Assembly (NCBI GenBank): GCA_002454425.1
Contig: DKIV01000026.1
Span: forward strand, 68,431 to 97,229
DNA length: 28,799 bases
Reading direction: 5' to 3'
DNA from: Sphingobacteriaceae bacterium UBA6709
GTDB lineage: Bacteria > Bacteroidota > Bacteroidia > Sphingobacteriales > Sphingobacteriaceae
This document shows, piece by piece, positions 8,164-15,794 of the stretch. Numbering within the stretch: position 1 is the stretch's first letter; each line of letters begins with the position of its first letter. Under the pieces are notes generated by a model. That model was not told the origin of the DNA, searched no databases, and saw only the letters and a list, made by a program, of their open reading frames with translations. Position numbers and translations under genes: made by a program.

Positions 8164-9888
8164 ATGAACTTTCAAAAATCGATATATACATTAAGTTTCG
8201 CCGCGTTGTTTTTTGCCGCTGGTGCTTCGGCTCAGGTAAAAAATGATAAGAAGAAAACGGATACCAAGGAGACAACAAATCAACAACCGGTAGTTACCAC
8301 AGATAAGACGGGTAAGACAACTGAAAAAGTACCGGGAGTGATGACCGACGAGATTGTTGTTGAGCGCCCTTACAAGCCGGTGCTTGCTGACGCGGCCAAG
8401 ATACGCCGCAGTCCTGACATGAACAGCACGCGTATCATCAAGTCAAATCAGTCGTACCGCATCAGTAATAGAAAGCTCGATCAGAACAGCGACATCAAGC
8501 AGTTGCAGGCACAGCCCCTGCCCGCTCGCGACAGCGCTTTCATATACAACAATTATGCGAAGGCCGGTTTCGGAAACTATAGCACAGGGCTGGCGGAAGT
8601 ATATCTTAATACCGGAGCAGACCAGGCAATGCAGGCGGGTGCCTTCTTTAAGCATCTGAATCAGGAGGGCAAGCTGTTGAAACAGCAGTTCTCACGTCAG
8701 GACGCTGGTATCTTCGGAAAGAGCATTCTTGATGAATTTACCCTTAGCGGTGAATTGGGCTACAATCGCTACGCAACAAACTTTTATGGTATTGCCGATG
8801 GTGCTACTGCGCCATTTAGCGCGAATCCCGAAAAGCAAGCGTTCAGCAACATTAGTCTTCGTGGTGAACTGACTAAGAACTACGTTGCAAATCAGGGTTC
8901 TGACTACGGCTTAAAGGCTGACGCGTATTTATTTTCTGACAAGTTCAACGCTAAGGAAAACTCTTTTGCTCTTAGTGGCTTCGTAAATAAAGAATGGAAG
9001 GAATTCAACATTGGTTTAAATGCTTCGGCTGACTTCGCCAAGACTAAAGATTCTTTGAGCTTCAGCAATAACCTCCTGAAGATAAATCCTTATGTAAAGC
9101 TTCAGGGAGCAACATATAAGCTTACGTTGGGCGTAAACCTGGTACAGCAGTTCGGCACCACTTCGAAGTTCAATTTCTTCCCTGCGGTGACGGTTGAAAT
9201 CCCGCTGGTACCTGAATACGCTACGCTGTTTGGAGGGTTTATCGGCGACGTAAACAGAGCAAGTCTTCGTGACTTCGCCAACGAGAACCCCTATCTTAAC
9301 CGCAATATCGAGATGCGTAACGCTGTAGATAAAACACATATCTATGGTGGTATCAAAGGTAATGGCGGCGCGGGTCTGGGCTATAAAGCGATGGTATTTT
9401 ACAAGAAAGTGGATGATATGGCGATGTTCAGAAATGACTCGCTACATATGGAACGCTTCAACGTGATCTACGATGATGTAAAGGTAACCGGAATAGAGGG
9501 AGAGATAAATGTGAAGATATCTGAGACCTTTACCCTCGGTGGTAAGTTAAATATCAACAACTATAGCTTAAAGACGCAGGAGAAAGCCTGGTTTATGCCG
9601 CAGGTGCGCCTTACAGCCAACGCGAAGGCTTACATTACCGACGCGTTAACAGTAGATGCAGAGTTGGTGATGAGTGATCAGTCGTACGGTATAGATTATC
9701 AACAGGCACAGCCTTCTCTGGTGCGCGTAAAAGGATACACAGACTTTAGTGCTGGCGCTGAATACCGCATTAAGCGTTTCGGCATCTTCGCTCGTGCAAA
9801 CAACATTCTCAACACAAACTATCAACGCTATCTCTATTATCCAAAGGTAGGACTTAATGTGATTGGCGGATTGAGCTATTCATTCTGA
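8164..9888 (+). CDS. Outer-membrane beta-barrel protein, TonB-receptor-like without a plug
   Basis: The 574-residue product has a signal peptide (FAALFFAAGASA, cut near residue 23), then a Lys/Thr-rich linker. Next comes TDEIVVERPYKP (about 61-72), which resembles a TonB box. Most of the rest reads as alternating amphipathic strands with many Tyr, Phe, Gly and Asn residues. The C-terminus IGGLSYSF ends in aromatic Phe, as outer-membrane barrels do. A normal TonB-dependent receptor would have a plug of about 130 residues before the barrel, and I do not see one. It is tightly linked to the upstream TPR gene and lies upstream of the ExbB/ExbD/TonB genes, so an energised outer-membrane partner is likely. 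Substrate unknown. Confidence 0.75.
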   Translation: MNFQKSIYTLSFAALFFAAGASAQVKNDKKKTDTKETTNQQPVVTTDKTGKTTEKVPGVMTDEIVVERPYKPVLADAAKIRRSPDMNSTRIIKSNQSYRISNRKLDQNSDIKQLQAQPLPARDSAFIYNNYAKAGFGNYSTGLAEVYLNTGADQAMQAGAFFKHLNQEGKLLKQQFSRQDAGIFGKSILDEFTLSGELGYNRYATNFYGIADGATAPFSANPEKQAFSNISLRGELTKNYVANQGSDYGLKADAYLFSDKFNAKENSFALSGFVNKEWKEFNIGLNASADFAKTKDSLSFSNNLLKINPYVKLQGATYKLTLGVNLVQQFGTTSKFNFFPAVTVEIPLVPEYATLFGGFIGDVNRASLRDFANENPYLNRNIEMRNAVDKTHIYGGIKGNGGAGLGYKAMVFYKKVDDMAMFRNDSLHMERFNVIYDDVKVTGIEGEINVKISETFTLGGKLNINNYSLKTQEKAWFMPQVRLTANAKAYITDALTVDAELVMSDQSYGIDYQQAQPSLVRVKGYTDFSAGAEYRIKRFGIFARANNILNTNYQRYLYYPKVGLNVIGGLSYSF

Positions 9889-9896
9889 TATTTTTG
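9889..9896 (+). promoter_or_regulatory. Candidate promoter -7 element ahead of the SPOR-protein gene
   Basis: TATTTTTG, directly after the stop codon of the barrel gene, matches TAnnTTTG. TTGA at 9871-9874 could be a weak -33 box. It would start a transcript about 27 bases before the ATG at 9930, allowing the SPOR-exbB-exbD-tonB part to be expressed separately. Confidence 0.5.
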
Positions 9897-9929
9897 TAGC
9901 TAAGAATTATTTAATTTACTTTTACCCGA

Positions 9930-10979
9930 ATGGATATTGCGCTGTATATATCGGAACTGCTGAAAGATTGTAAGGAGATAGGGCTTCCCGGTATCGGCAC
10001 ATTTAGCCGTCGGAGGACTCCCTCCCGTTACGATCGGGAGGCGGGAGTCATTCATCCTCCTACAGAGGAGATTGTGTTTAGTCAGGGCAATGGGAATGAT
10101 ACGGAGTTAGTAAATTACTTAAGTGCCATAAAAAAGATCTCTGAAGCCAGTGCCCGCTACTTCATAAACAAATATGCTGACAGCATACGGCAGCAGCTGG
10201 AGCTTGACGGTATGGCAGAGCTTTCCGGCCTAGGGAAATTGGAAGTGCAAAACGGGGTATATAGCATGGCCCCGCTGCAGCTTACAGCAATGGCCTTTGG
10301 TCAGGATATTCTTAAAGATCCCGCTTTCGTCATTCCTCAGGAACGTAGTCCCGCGCCGACACCTCCGCCTGTAGCAAGCGTTAGCCGTTTAACAGGCAAT
10401 GACTATGCAGAGGAGCCGGTGTATGCAGAAGCGGAAGAAACGAAATCGGGCAATACCGTCTCTCTGATACTGTCGCTATTATTTTTAGTGCTCATCGCGG
10501 CAGGACTGGTATATATTTTTAATCCGGAGTTTTTCAATCTTGATACGGATAAGCCCATCCACGCGCGCACGGTGACGCCGCAGAAGAAGACAACCTCAGC
10601 TCCCGCCCAGCCTGCTGTAGCTGCAGACAGTTCAAGCCTTGGCAAGAACAAAGTGGAAGTCCGGGATTCGGCTGTTACACCAGCTGTTAAGAAGGAAGCA
10701 GTTCCTGTTCCCGCGGCTAAGCCGGCGGAAGTGCTGCCACGCTATGAGGTGATTGGCGCCTCTTTCGCTCTTAAGTCTGAAGCCGATGAATATGTTAGGC
10801 GACTCAGTAAAAAAAGCATTAAAGCCAGCGTTGTAGAAGATGCCAGGAAGCCTAAGTTCAAGGTAAGCCTCGGTTCCTTCAATAACTATGACGAAGCAAC
10901 CATTCAAAAAAGGAAAATACAGGCGAGCTTTAATAAAGAAGCCTGGATCTTGACGATTAACGACAAAGAAAAACAATAA
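9930..10979 (+). CDS. Inner-membrane protein with HU-CCDC81-type N-terminus and SPOR C-terminus
   Basis: The 349-residue product has two N-terminal HU-like modules, about residues 1-50 (GLPGIGTFSRRR) and 55-112 (LDGMAELSGLGKLE), as in the bacterial HU-CCDC81 families. A Pro-rich linker follows, then one membrane segment (about 176-197, VSLILSLLFLVLIAAGLVYIF). Next is a Pro/Ala/Lys-rich spacer and a SPOR domain (about 271-342, RYEVIGASF to KVSLGSFNNYDEA). SPOR domains bind denuded septal peptidoglycan, so the protein probably links the cytoplasm to the cell wall at division sites. The HU-like part need not bind DNA. The gene ends 6 bases before exbB, which indicates one operon. It is a typical Bacteroidetes architecture with no settled function. 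Confidence 0.85.
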   Translation: MDIALYISELLKDCKEIGLPGIGTFSRRRTPSRYDREAGVIHPPTEEIVFSQGNGNDTELVNYLSAIKKISEASARYFINKYADSIRQQLELDGMAELSGLGKLEVQNGVYSMAPLQLTAMAFGQDILKDPAFVIPQERSPAPTPPPVASVSRLTGNDYAEEPVYAEAEETKSGNTVSLILSLLFLVLIAAGLVYIFNPEFFNLDTDKPIHARTVTPQKKTTSAPAQPAVAADSSSLGKNKVEVRDSAVTPAVKKEAVPVPAAKPAEVLPRYEVIGASFALKSEADEYVRRLSKKSIKASVVEDARKPKFKVSLGSFNNYDEATIQKRKIQASFNKEAWILTINDKEKQ

Positions 10980-10985
10980 CACACG

Positions 10986-11684
10986 ATGTTCCTATTACAA
11001 ATCGATTCGACAATTCAAGACACAGCTGCCACTGCAGTTGTTGACGCTGCAAACAAGGCTCAGGAATTACGCTTTATGGACCTGCTGGTAAAAGGAGGCT
11101 GGGTAATGATACCTCTTGCAATTCTCTTTTTCCTTGGCCTGGTGATATTTGTTGAACGCTATCTGACCATTAGAAAAGCGTCGGCAAAGAAATCCGCTAA
11201 CCTCATGTCGCAGGTACGTCAGAGTATCCTTACCGGAAAACTCGACTCAGCCATGGCACTATGCAGAAACAGCAACACACCACTGGGACGTATGCTACAA
11301 AAAGGTTTGTTGCGTATCGGTCGTCCTATTAAGGAAATTGAAGGAGCCATTGAAAATGTTGGCAAGCTGGAAGTTTCTAAGCTCGAAAAGAATATAAGCA
11401 TCCTGGGTATCGTTGCGGGTATCGCTCCGATGTTAGGGTTCGTGGGTACCATCTCCGGGGTTATCCGTATTTTCTATAATATCTCCCTCTCCGACAATAT
11501 CAGCATTGGTATTATTTCAGGAGGTCTGTATGAAAAAATGATTACCTCGGCCTCCGGTCTGATGATTGGTATCTTCGCTTATGTAGGCTACCATATTCTT
11601 AACATCATGGTTGATCGCGTAATCCTACGTCTGGAGACTGACGCCGTTGAATTTATCGATCTTCTTGAAGAGCCTGGACGTTAA
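10986..11684 (+). CDS. exbB: ExbB/TolQ-family proton channel protein
   Basis: The 232-residue product belongs to the MotA/TolQ/ExbB family, which forms an inner-membrane proton channel with ExbD. Membrane segments lie at about 38-58 (WVMIPLAILFFLGLVIFVE), 137-160 (GIVAGIAPMLGFVGTISG) and 182-208 (ITSASGLMIGIFAYVGYHIL). The GFVGT motif of the second segment is diagnostic. The N-terminus before the first segment is short and polar, as in Bacteroidetes members. ExbD lies 48 bases downstream. By sequence alone it cannot be assigned to the Ton rather than the Tol side, but the TonB-like gene in the same operon favours the Ton label. Confidence 0.93.
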   Translation: MFLLQIDSTIQDTAATAVVDAANKAQELRFMDLLVKGGWVMIPLAILFFLGLVIFVERYLTIRKASAKKSANLMSQVRQSILTGKLDSAMALCRNSNTPLGRMLQKGLLRIGRPIKEIEGAIENVGKLEVSKLEKNISILGIVAGIAPMLGFVGTISGVIRIFYNISLSDNISIGIISGGLYEKMITSASGLMIGIFAYVGYHILNIMVDRVILRLETDAVEFIDLLEEPGR

Positions 11685-11732
11685 GCATCCGTAGTAGAGA
11701 GTAAAAATTAAGGGTTCCGAAATTTTTGATCA

Positions 11733-12128
11733 ATGAATTTAAGAAAGAAAAATCGTCCGGCAGCGGAAGTACAAACCTCAGCGATGAACGACATCATGTT
11801 CTTCCTGATGCTGTTCTTCCTGATTGCTTCGACTGTTACTAATCCGAACGTCATCAAGCTCATGCTTCCGCGTTCAGATTCCGGACAATCAATATCTAAA
11901 AAAACCGTTAGTATTGCAGTATCCAAGGATCTGGAGTATTTCCTCGACAAACAACAGGTGTCATTGGAAGATCTTCAGCCCCGTCTGCTGGCTTATAAAC
12001 GACAGGTACAAGAGTTAACGATCATATTGAGCGTTGATCGCACGGTGGCCATTCAGGATGTGGTGCAGATCATGGATATCGCCAATAAGCTCGGAATTAA
12101 ATTAGTACTTGCCACAGAACCGAAATAA
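11733..12128 (+). CDS. exbD: ExbD/TolR-family biopolymer transport protein
   Basis: The 131-residue product has one N-terminal membrane segment with the conserved proton-carrying Asp (D20 in MNDIMFFLMLFFLIAS, about 18-33). A periplasmic domain follows (about 45-131), ending in the usual VQIMDIANKLGIKLVLAT segment. It works with ExbB to turn the proton gradient into motion of the TonB-like protein. The stop codon is 4 bases before the tonB ATG, so translation is coupled. The length is typical. Confidence 0.93.
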   Translation: MNLRKKNRPAAEVQTSAMNDIMFFLMLFFLIASTVTNPNVIKLMLPRSDSGQSISKKTVSIAVSKDLEYFLDKQQVSLEDLQPRLLAYKRQVQELTIILSVDRTVAIQDVVQIMDIANKLGIKLVLATEPK

Positions 12129-12132
12129 GGCT

Positions 12133-12957
12133 ATGCATTACACTGAAGAAAATAACTATCCCAGGGCGTTCCTCATTTCAGGAGGTATTATGCTTGTGCT
12201 GCTGGCTGTCTGTTATTTTATTGTATTCGGCATGCCTGTACAACAGGAAGTAGGTACCGGCGGTATCGTTGTGAACTATGGTACTGCTCCGGAAGGGATG
12301 GGCGATGACTACATGAGCATCGAAGAGCCATCAGTAGATCCTAACGTTACAGAACAGCAGCCAGACAAAGTGGTGCCGGAAGAAACTGCTACGCCCACTC
12401 CTGCTGCCGAAACAAACGAAAAAGCAGTGGTAACACAGGAAGCTGAAGACGCGCCTGTTGTAAAAACACCGAAAAAGACTAGTCCTGCGACTGTTGCCAG
12501 TGCCTCCACAAAGGAAACAAAGAAAGTCAGCAAGCCTGAGGTTAATCAAAACGCGTTGTACAAAGGTCCTAAATCTAAAGGAACCGGCAAGGGCGATGGT
12601 ACCGGCTCTACGCCAGGGAATCAGGGTGACCCTGATGGCGATCCTCTGGCAGCGAACTATGGATCGGGAGGCTCCGGTTTCGGAAATGTAGCGCTCTCAC
12701 TAAAAAGCCGTCGGTTCACCAACCTACCACGCATAAATGATGAAGGACAGCTGTCTGGAAAGATTTATGTAGAGATTCGCGTTGATAAATCCGGAGAAGT
12801 TGTATATGCGCGCGCCGGTGTGAAAGGTACTACCCTTTCAGATCAGGGACTTTGGCGAAAGTGTGAACAGGCGGTACTTGGTGCCAGCCTGAATCAACTG
12901 GAGTCAGCTCCCGACGTACAGATAGGCGTTGTTGTCTTTAACTTTAAAGTAAAATAA
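12133..12957 (+). CDS. tonB: TonB-like energy transducer
   Basis: The 274-residue product has a short cytoplasmic N-terminus, one membrane anchor (about 12-33), and a long Pro/Glu/Lys/Thr-rich spacer (about 60-150). A Gly/Ser/Asp-rich stretch follows (about 150-190), then a compact C-terminal domain (about 190-274, with GKIYVEIRVDKSGEVV). The architecture is that of TonB, which carries energy from ExbB/ExbD to outer-membrane proteins. The C-terminal domain lacks the usual YP motif of classical TonB, so it belongs to a divergent branch and may serve a special partner. The ATG at 12133 is preferred over the in-frame TTG at 12109, because it lies just after the exbD stop and the TTG would overlap exbD. 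A strong terminator follows. Confidence 0.85.
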   Translation: MHYTEENNYPRAFLISGGIMLVLLAVCYFIVFGMPVQQEVGTGGIVVNYGTAPEGMGDDYMSIEEPSVDPNVTEQQPDKVVPEETATPTPAAETNEKAVVTQEAEDAPVVKTPKKTSPATVASASTKETKKVSKPEVNQNALYKGPKSKGTGKGDGTGSTPGNQGDPDGDPLAANYGSGGSGFGNVALSLKSRRFTNLPRINDEGQLSGKIYVEIRVDKSGEVVYARAGVKGTTLSDQGLWRKCEQAVLGASLNQLESAPDVQIGVVVFNFKVK

Positions 12958-12961
12958 AGAG

Positions 12962-12991
12962 AAAATCAGCGTGGTTCACGCTGATTTTTTT
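12962..12991 (+). terminator. Terminator after tonB
   Basis: There is a perfect 12-bp stem, AAAATCAGCGTG (12962-12973) with CACGCTGATTTT (12977-12988), loop GTT and further T residues. It begins 5 bases after the tonB stop and closes the envelope operon. Confidence 0.93.
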
Positions 12992-13044
12992 ACTACTGCT
13001 ACCCCGCTACCAATTTCTGATCCCCATTTATCTTCCAAACGATA

Positions 13045-14328
13045 ATGAATTATAAAGAAACTATCGAGTATCTTTTTTCGCGTTTGCCGATGTTCTCAAA
13101 AACCGGCGCGTCAGCATTAAAGAAAGATCTTACAAATACGCTGGCCTTATGCGAAAGCCTCGGGAATCCCCATACTAAATTCAAAAGTATCCATGTAGGC
13201 GGCACGAATGGTAAGGGCTCTGTATCGCATATGCTGGCAGCGATATTACAAAGCGCGGGCTTCAAAACAGGGCTTTATACCTCCCCTCACCTGCGCGACT
13301 TCCGTGAACGTATCCGCATTAATGGGGAGATGATCAGCGAGGCGGAGGTTGTTGAATTTACCAAGGGAATCAAGGAGGATATCGAACTTATAGAACCGTC
13401 TTTCTTCGAGCTTACCGTGGCCATGGCCTTCGACCACTTCGCCAAACATCAGGTCGATATAGCTATTATAGAAGTCGGCCTGGGCGGGCGTCTTGATTCT
13501 ACCAATATCATTAATCCCGAACTTTCGATCGTCACCAACATCGGAATGGATCATATGAATATTCTGGGGGACACCCTTGCCTTAATCGCGAAAGAGAAAG
13601 CGGGAATAATAAAACGAGGCATCCCTGCTGTTGTTGGAGAGCGGCATCCGGAAACGGATCCTATATTCGAAGAAGCGGCACAGCTGGTGAACGCGCCGCT
13701 CCATTTTGCGACGGATACATTGTCGGCAAGTACCGCTGTTTACAGTCCCACCGGGGTTAAGTTAACCATTACCGGATCGTCTGCTTTACCGCAGCAATTA
13801 GCGTTGGATCTTAGCGGTACGTATCAGGAAAAAAATCTGGTTACGGTGTTGTCAGCGGTCTTACAACTACGCGCGTTGAATTTCAAGATTGATAACGATA
13901 AGATCTTACAGGCCTTAACACAGGTAAAATCCATTACCGGACTAAAGGGACGTTGGCAAACGCTAAAAGATACGCCTCTTACCATATGCGACACGGGACA
14001 TAATGAACATGGCATTCGTGAGGTGTTAAAGAGCATAGCGCGTACTTCCTACAATAAGCTTCACATCGTTTTAGGGATGGTAAAAGATAAGGATATTACG
14101 AAGGTGCTTTCTCTGTTGCCCAAAGAGGCCAGCTATTACTTTACCATGCCTGCAATAGAAAGAGCAAAGGAAGCGCGGGAGTTGGCAAAAGAGGCGGCAG
14201 TGTTTGATTTAAAAGGAGAAATATTCTCCAGCGTAAGCGAGGCCGTGTTGGCCGCGCAGGAACAGGCGGGTCCCGAAGATCTTGTATTTATCGGCGGCAG
14301 CACTTTTGTTGTCGCGGAGGTTGTCTGA
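13045..14328 (+). CDS. folC: Bifunctional folylpolyglutamate synthase / dihydrofolate synthase
   Basis: FolC adds L-glutamate to dihydropteroate and then to folates, using ATP. The 427 residues match the Mur-ligase-like family. The P-loop GGTNGKGSV is at 52-60, YTSPHLRDFRERIRING near 80-96, and EVGLGGRLDSTNI with the Mg-binding region near 142-154. The C-terminal domain has CDTGHNEHG (about 315-323) and LVFIGGS near the end. The ATG at 13045 has no rival in-frame start nearby. The gene follows the tonB terminator by about 50 bases. An exbBD-tonB-folC order is seen in other Bacteroidetes, but the terminator argues that folC has its own transcript here. Confidence 0.95.
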   Translation: MNYKETIEYLFSRLPMFSKTGASALKKDLTNTLALCESLGNPHTKFKSIHVGGTNGKGSVSHMLAAILQSAGFKTGLYTSPHLRDFRERIRINGEMISEAEVVEFTKGIKEDIELIEPSFFELTVAMAFDHFAKHQVDIAIIEVGLGGRLDSTNIINPELSIVTNIGMDHMNILGDTLALIAKEKAGIIKRGIPAVVGERHPETDPIFEEAAQLVNAPLHFATDTLSASTAVYSPTGVKLTITGSSALPQQLALDLSGTYQEKNLVTVLSAVLQLRALNFKIDNDKILQALTQVKSITGLKGRWQTLKDTPLTICDTGHNEHGIREVLKSIARTSYNKLHIVLGMVKDKDITKVLSLLPKEASYYFTMPAIERAKEARELAKEAAVFDLKGEIFSSVSEAVLAAQEQAGPEDLVFIGGSTFVVAEVV

Positions 14329-14333
14329 ATTCG

Positions 14334-14376
14334 AATAAAAGGCATGAATGTATGCGAAAGCGCATATATTCATGCC
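14334..14376 (-). terminator. Strong hairpin between convergent genes, terminator for the minus strand
   Basis: Positions 14341-14356 pair with 14361-14376 over 16 bp with a single G-T wobble; the loop is AAAG. On the minus strand the stem is followed by TTTTATT (14334-14340), so it ends the hydroxy-acid dehydrogenase transcript. On the plus strand the tail is AATATAT, so it would stop folC transcripts less well. Confidence 0.85.
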
Positions 14377-14389
14377 AATATATCATAAT

Positions 14390-15556
14390 TTAAAGGAGAC
14401 GTTTTGATAAGTCGGATACTTTAGTCACCGACAGCTGTTGCATTACCTGATAAAGCTGCGCTTTAAACATATTTATAGTATGACGACCGCCATCTTTACC
14501 CAAAGCTCCTACTCCATACATGAACGGCCGCCCCATAAAGTTGAAGGTTGAACCTACAGCACAGGCTCTGGCAAGATCGACACCAGAACGAATCCCCCCG
14601 TCAAGCATAATGGTCATACGCTCACTATAAGCAGGATTCTGCAACAATTTAATCATTGAGTATAATGACGACTGTCCCGCATCAATCTGGCGGCCCCCAT
14701 GATTTGACACAATGACACCATCCACATTCAGGGCAATAGCGTCTTCCATATCTTCCTCACTGGCGATACCTTTCAAGACTAGCGGTCCAGGCCACATATC
14801 ACGGATAGCTTTAATCTTTTCGACATCTACCTTACCTGTAAAGGTGCGATTCATAAATTGTCCCAGCTGAGCCAGGTCAAGACCTTTTTCCATATATGGT
14901 TTCAGAGTTGCAAAAGATGGAATACCAGCACGCAAGGTCTCAATGCCCCATGTAGGACAGGAAGCGCCTTGCAGTACATTCCGGACGGTCATCTTTGGCG
15001 GCATGGAAAGACCGCTCTTTATTTCTCTGTAACGTAATCCAAAAGACGGTACGTCAACCAACACTACCAGCACAGGGCATTGCACATCTTTCAATCTTCG
15101 CAGGATATCATCCCTAAGCTTATTTTCGGTAGGATGATAAAGCTGAAACCAGGCTTTCCCCTCTGAAACTTCCGCAATACGCTCAATGCTGCTCGTTGAA
15201 ACAGTACTTAAGGTATATGGAATATTTAACTCCGCGGCAGCCTTTGCTAAGATCTCCGGAGCGTTAGGCCACATCAAACCCTGCAAGCCCACAGGTGAAA
15301 TTCCGAACGGAGCACTATATGTATGATTGAAAAGCTTTACAGACAAGTCTATGTCACCTACTTTCTCAAGATATCTAGGCTTAAAATAAATATTATCAAA
15401 GTCATGCTCATTTCTGTAAAGATTGAGCTCATCATTACAACCACCTTCTAAATAATCAAAAGCGAACTTAGGAATTCTTTTTTTAGCTTTTTTCTTGAGA
15501 TCTTCAACAGAAGGATATCTGGTATCGTAAATGTAATTGATTTTTGTTGTACCCAT
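14390..15556 (-). CDS. FMN-dependent alpha-hydroxy-acid dehydrogenase (L-lactate dehydrogenase/oxidase type)
   Basis: The 388-residue product is a TIM-barrel flavoprotein that oxidises an L-2-hydroxy acid such as lactate. Visible signatures from the chosen start are: PFGISPVGLQG (about 83-93), YTLSTVSTSSIE (about 114-125), FQLY (about 137-140), VDVPSFGLRYRE (about 167-178), catalytic-base and substrate segment SNHGGRQ with His286 and Arg289, Lys262 in LKGI, and LDGGIRSG plus GRPFMYG for FMN phosphate. The start is ATG at 15556. The longer frame would begin with TTG at 15586 and add ten residues (HIHLLLHKP) foreign to the family. Substrate cannot be read from sequence, so I leave out the symbol lldD. 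No lactate permease or lutABC genes are adjacent. Confidence 0.9.
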   Translation of the reverse strand: MGTTKINYIYDTRYPSVEDLKKKAKKRIPKFAFDYLEGGCNDELNLYRNEHDFDNIYFKPRYLEKVGDIDLSVKLFNHTYSAPFGISPVGLQGLMWPNAPEILAKAAAELNIPYTLSTVSTSSIERIAEVSEGKAWFQLYHPTENKLRDDILRRLKDVQCPVLVVLVDVPSFGLRYREIKSGLSMPPKMTVRNVLQGASCPTWGIETLRAGIPSFATLKPYMEKGLDLAQLGQFMNRTFTGKVDVEKIKAIRDMWPGPLVLKGIASEEDMEDAIALNVDGVIVSNHGGRQIDAGQSSLYSMIKLLQNPAYSERMTIMLDGGIRSGVDLARACAVGSTFNFMGRPFMYGVGALGKDGGRHTINMFKAQLYQVMQQLSVTKVSDLSKRLL

Positions 15557-15794
15557 TGGTTTATGTAGTAGTAAATGTATGTGCAATATATGAAAATTAC
15601 CCAGCCACAGAAGTCTGCATAAAGTAAAAGGGATAATAAATGTAGCCCTGATATTTAATATTACTTAAACTTACACGGCAAATACAGGTCCCTGAGCCTA
15701 ACGAGAGAACCGCTAAATTATTTACCTGTGAAAGAATGTACGGCAGAGGAATGCTGTCGAAGCAGTGATACTTCGCGGCACCACTTATGCTTTC

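Noticed and set aside
12109..12132. Upstream TTG start for tonB
   Set aside because: It would overlap exbD and add eight residues with no family support. ATG 12133 lies 4 bases after the exbD stop.
15557..15586. Ten-residue N-terminal extension of the hydroxy-acid dehydrogenase from a TTG start
   Set aside because: The extension does not look like the family start, and the ATG at 15556 begins at the expected place.
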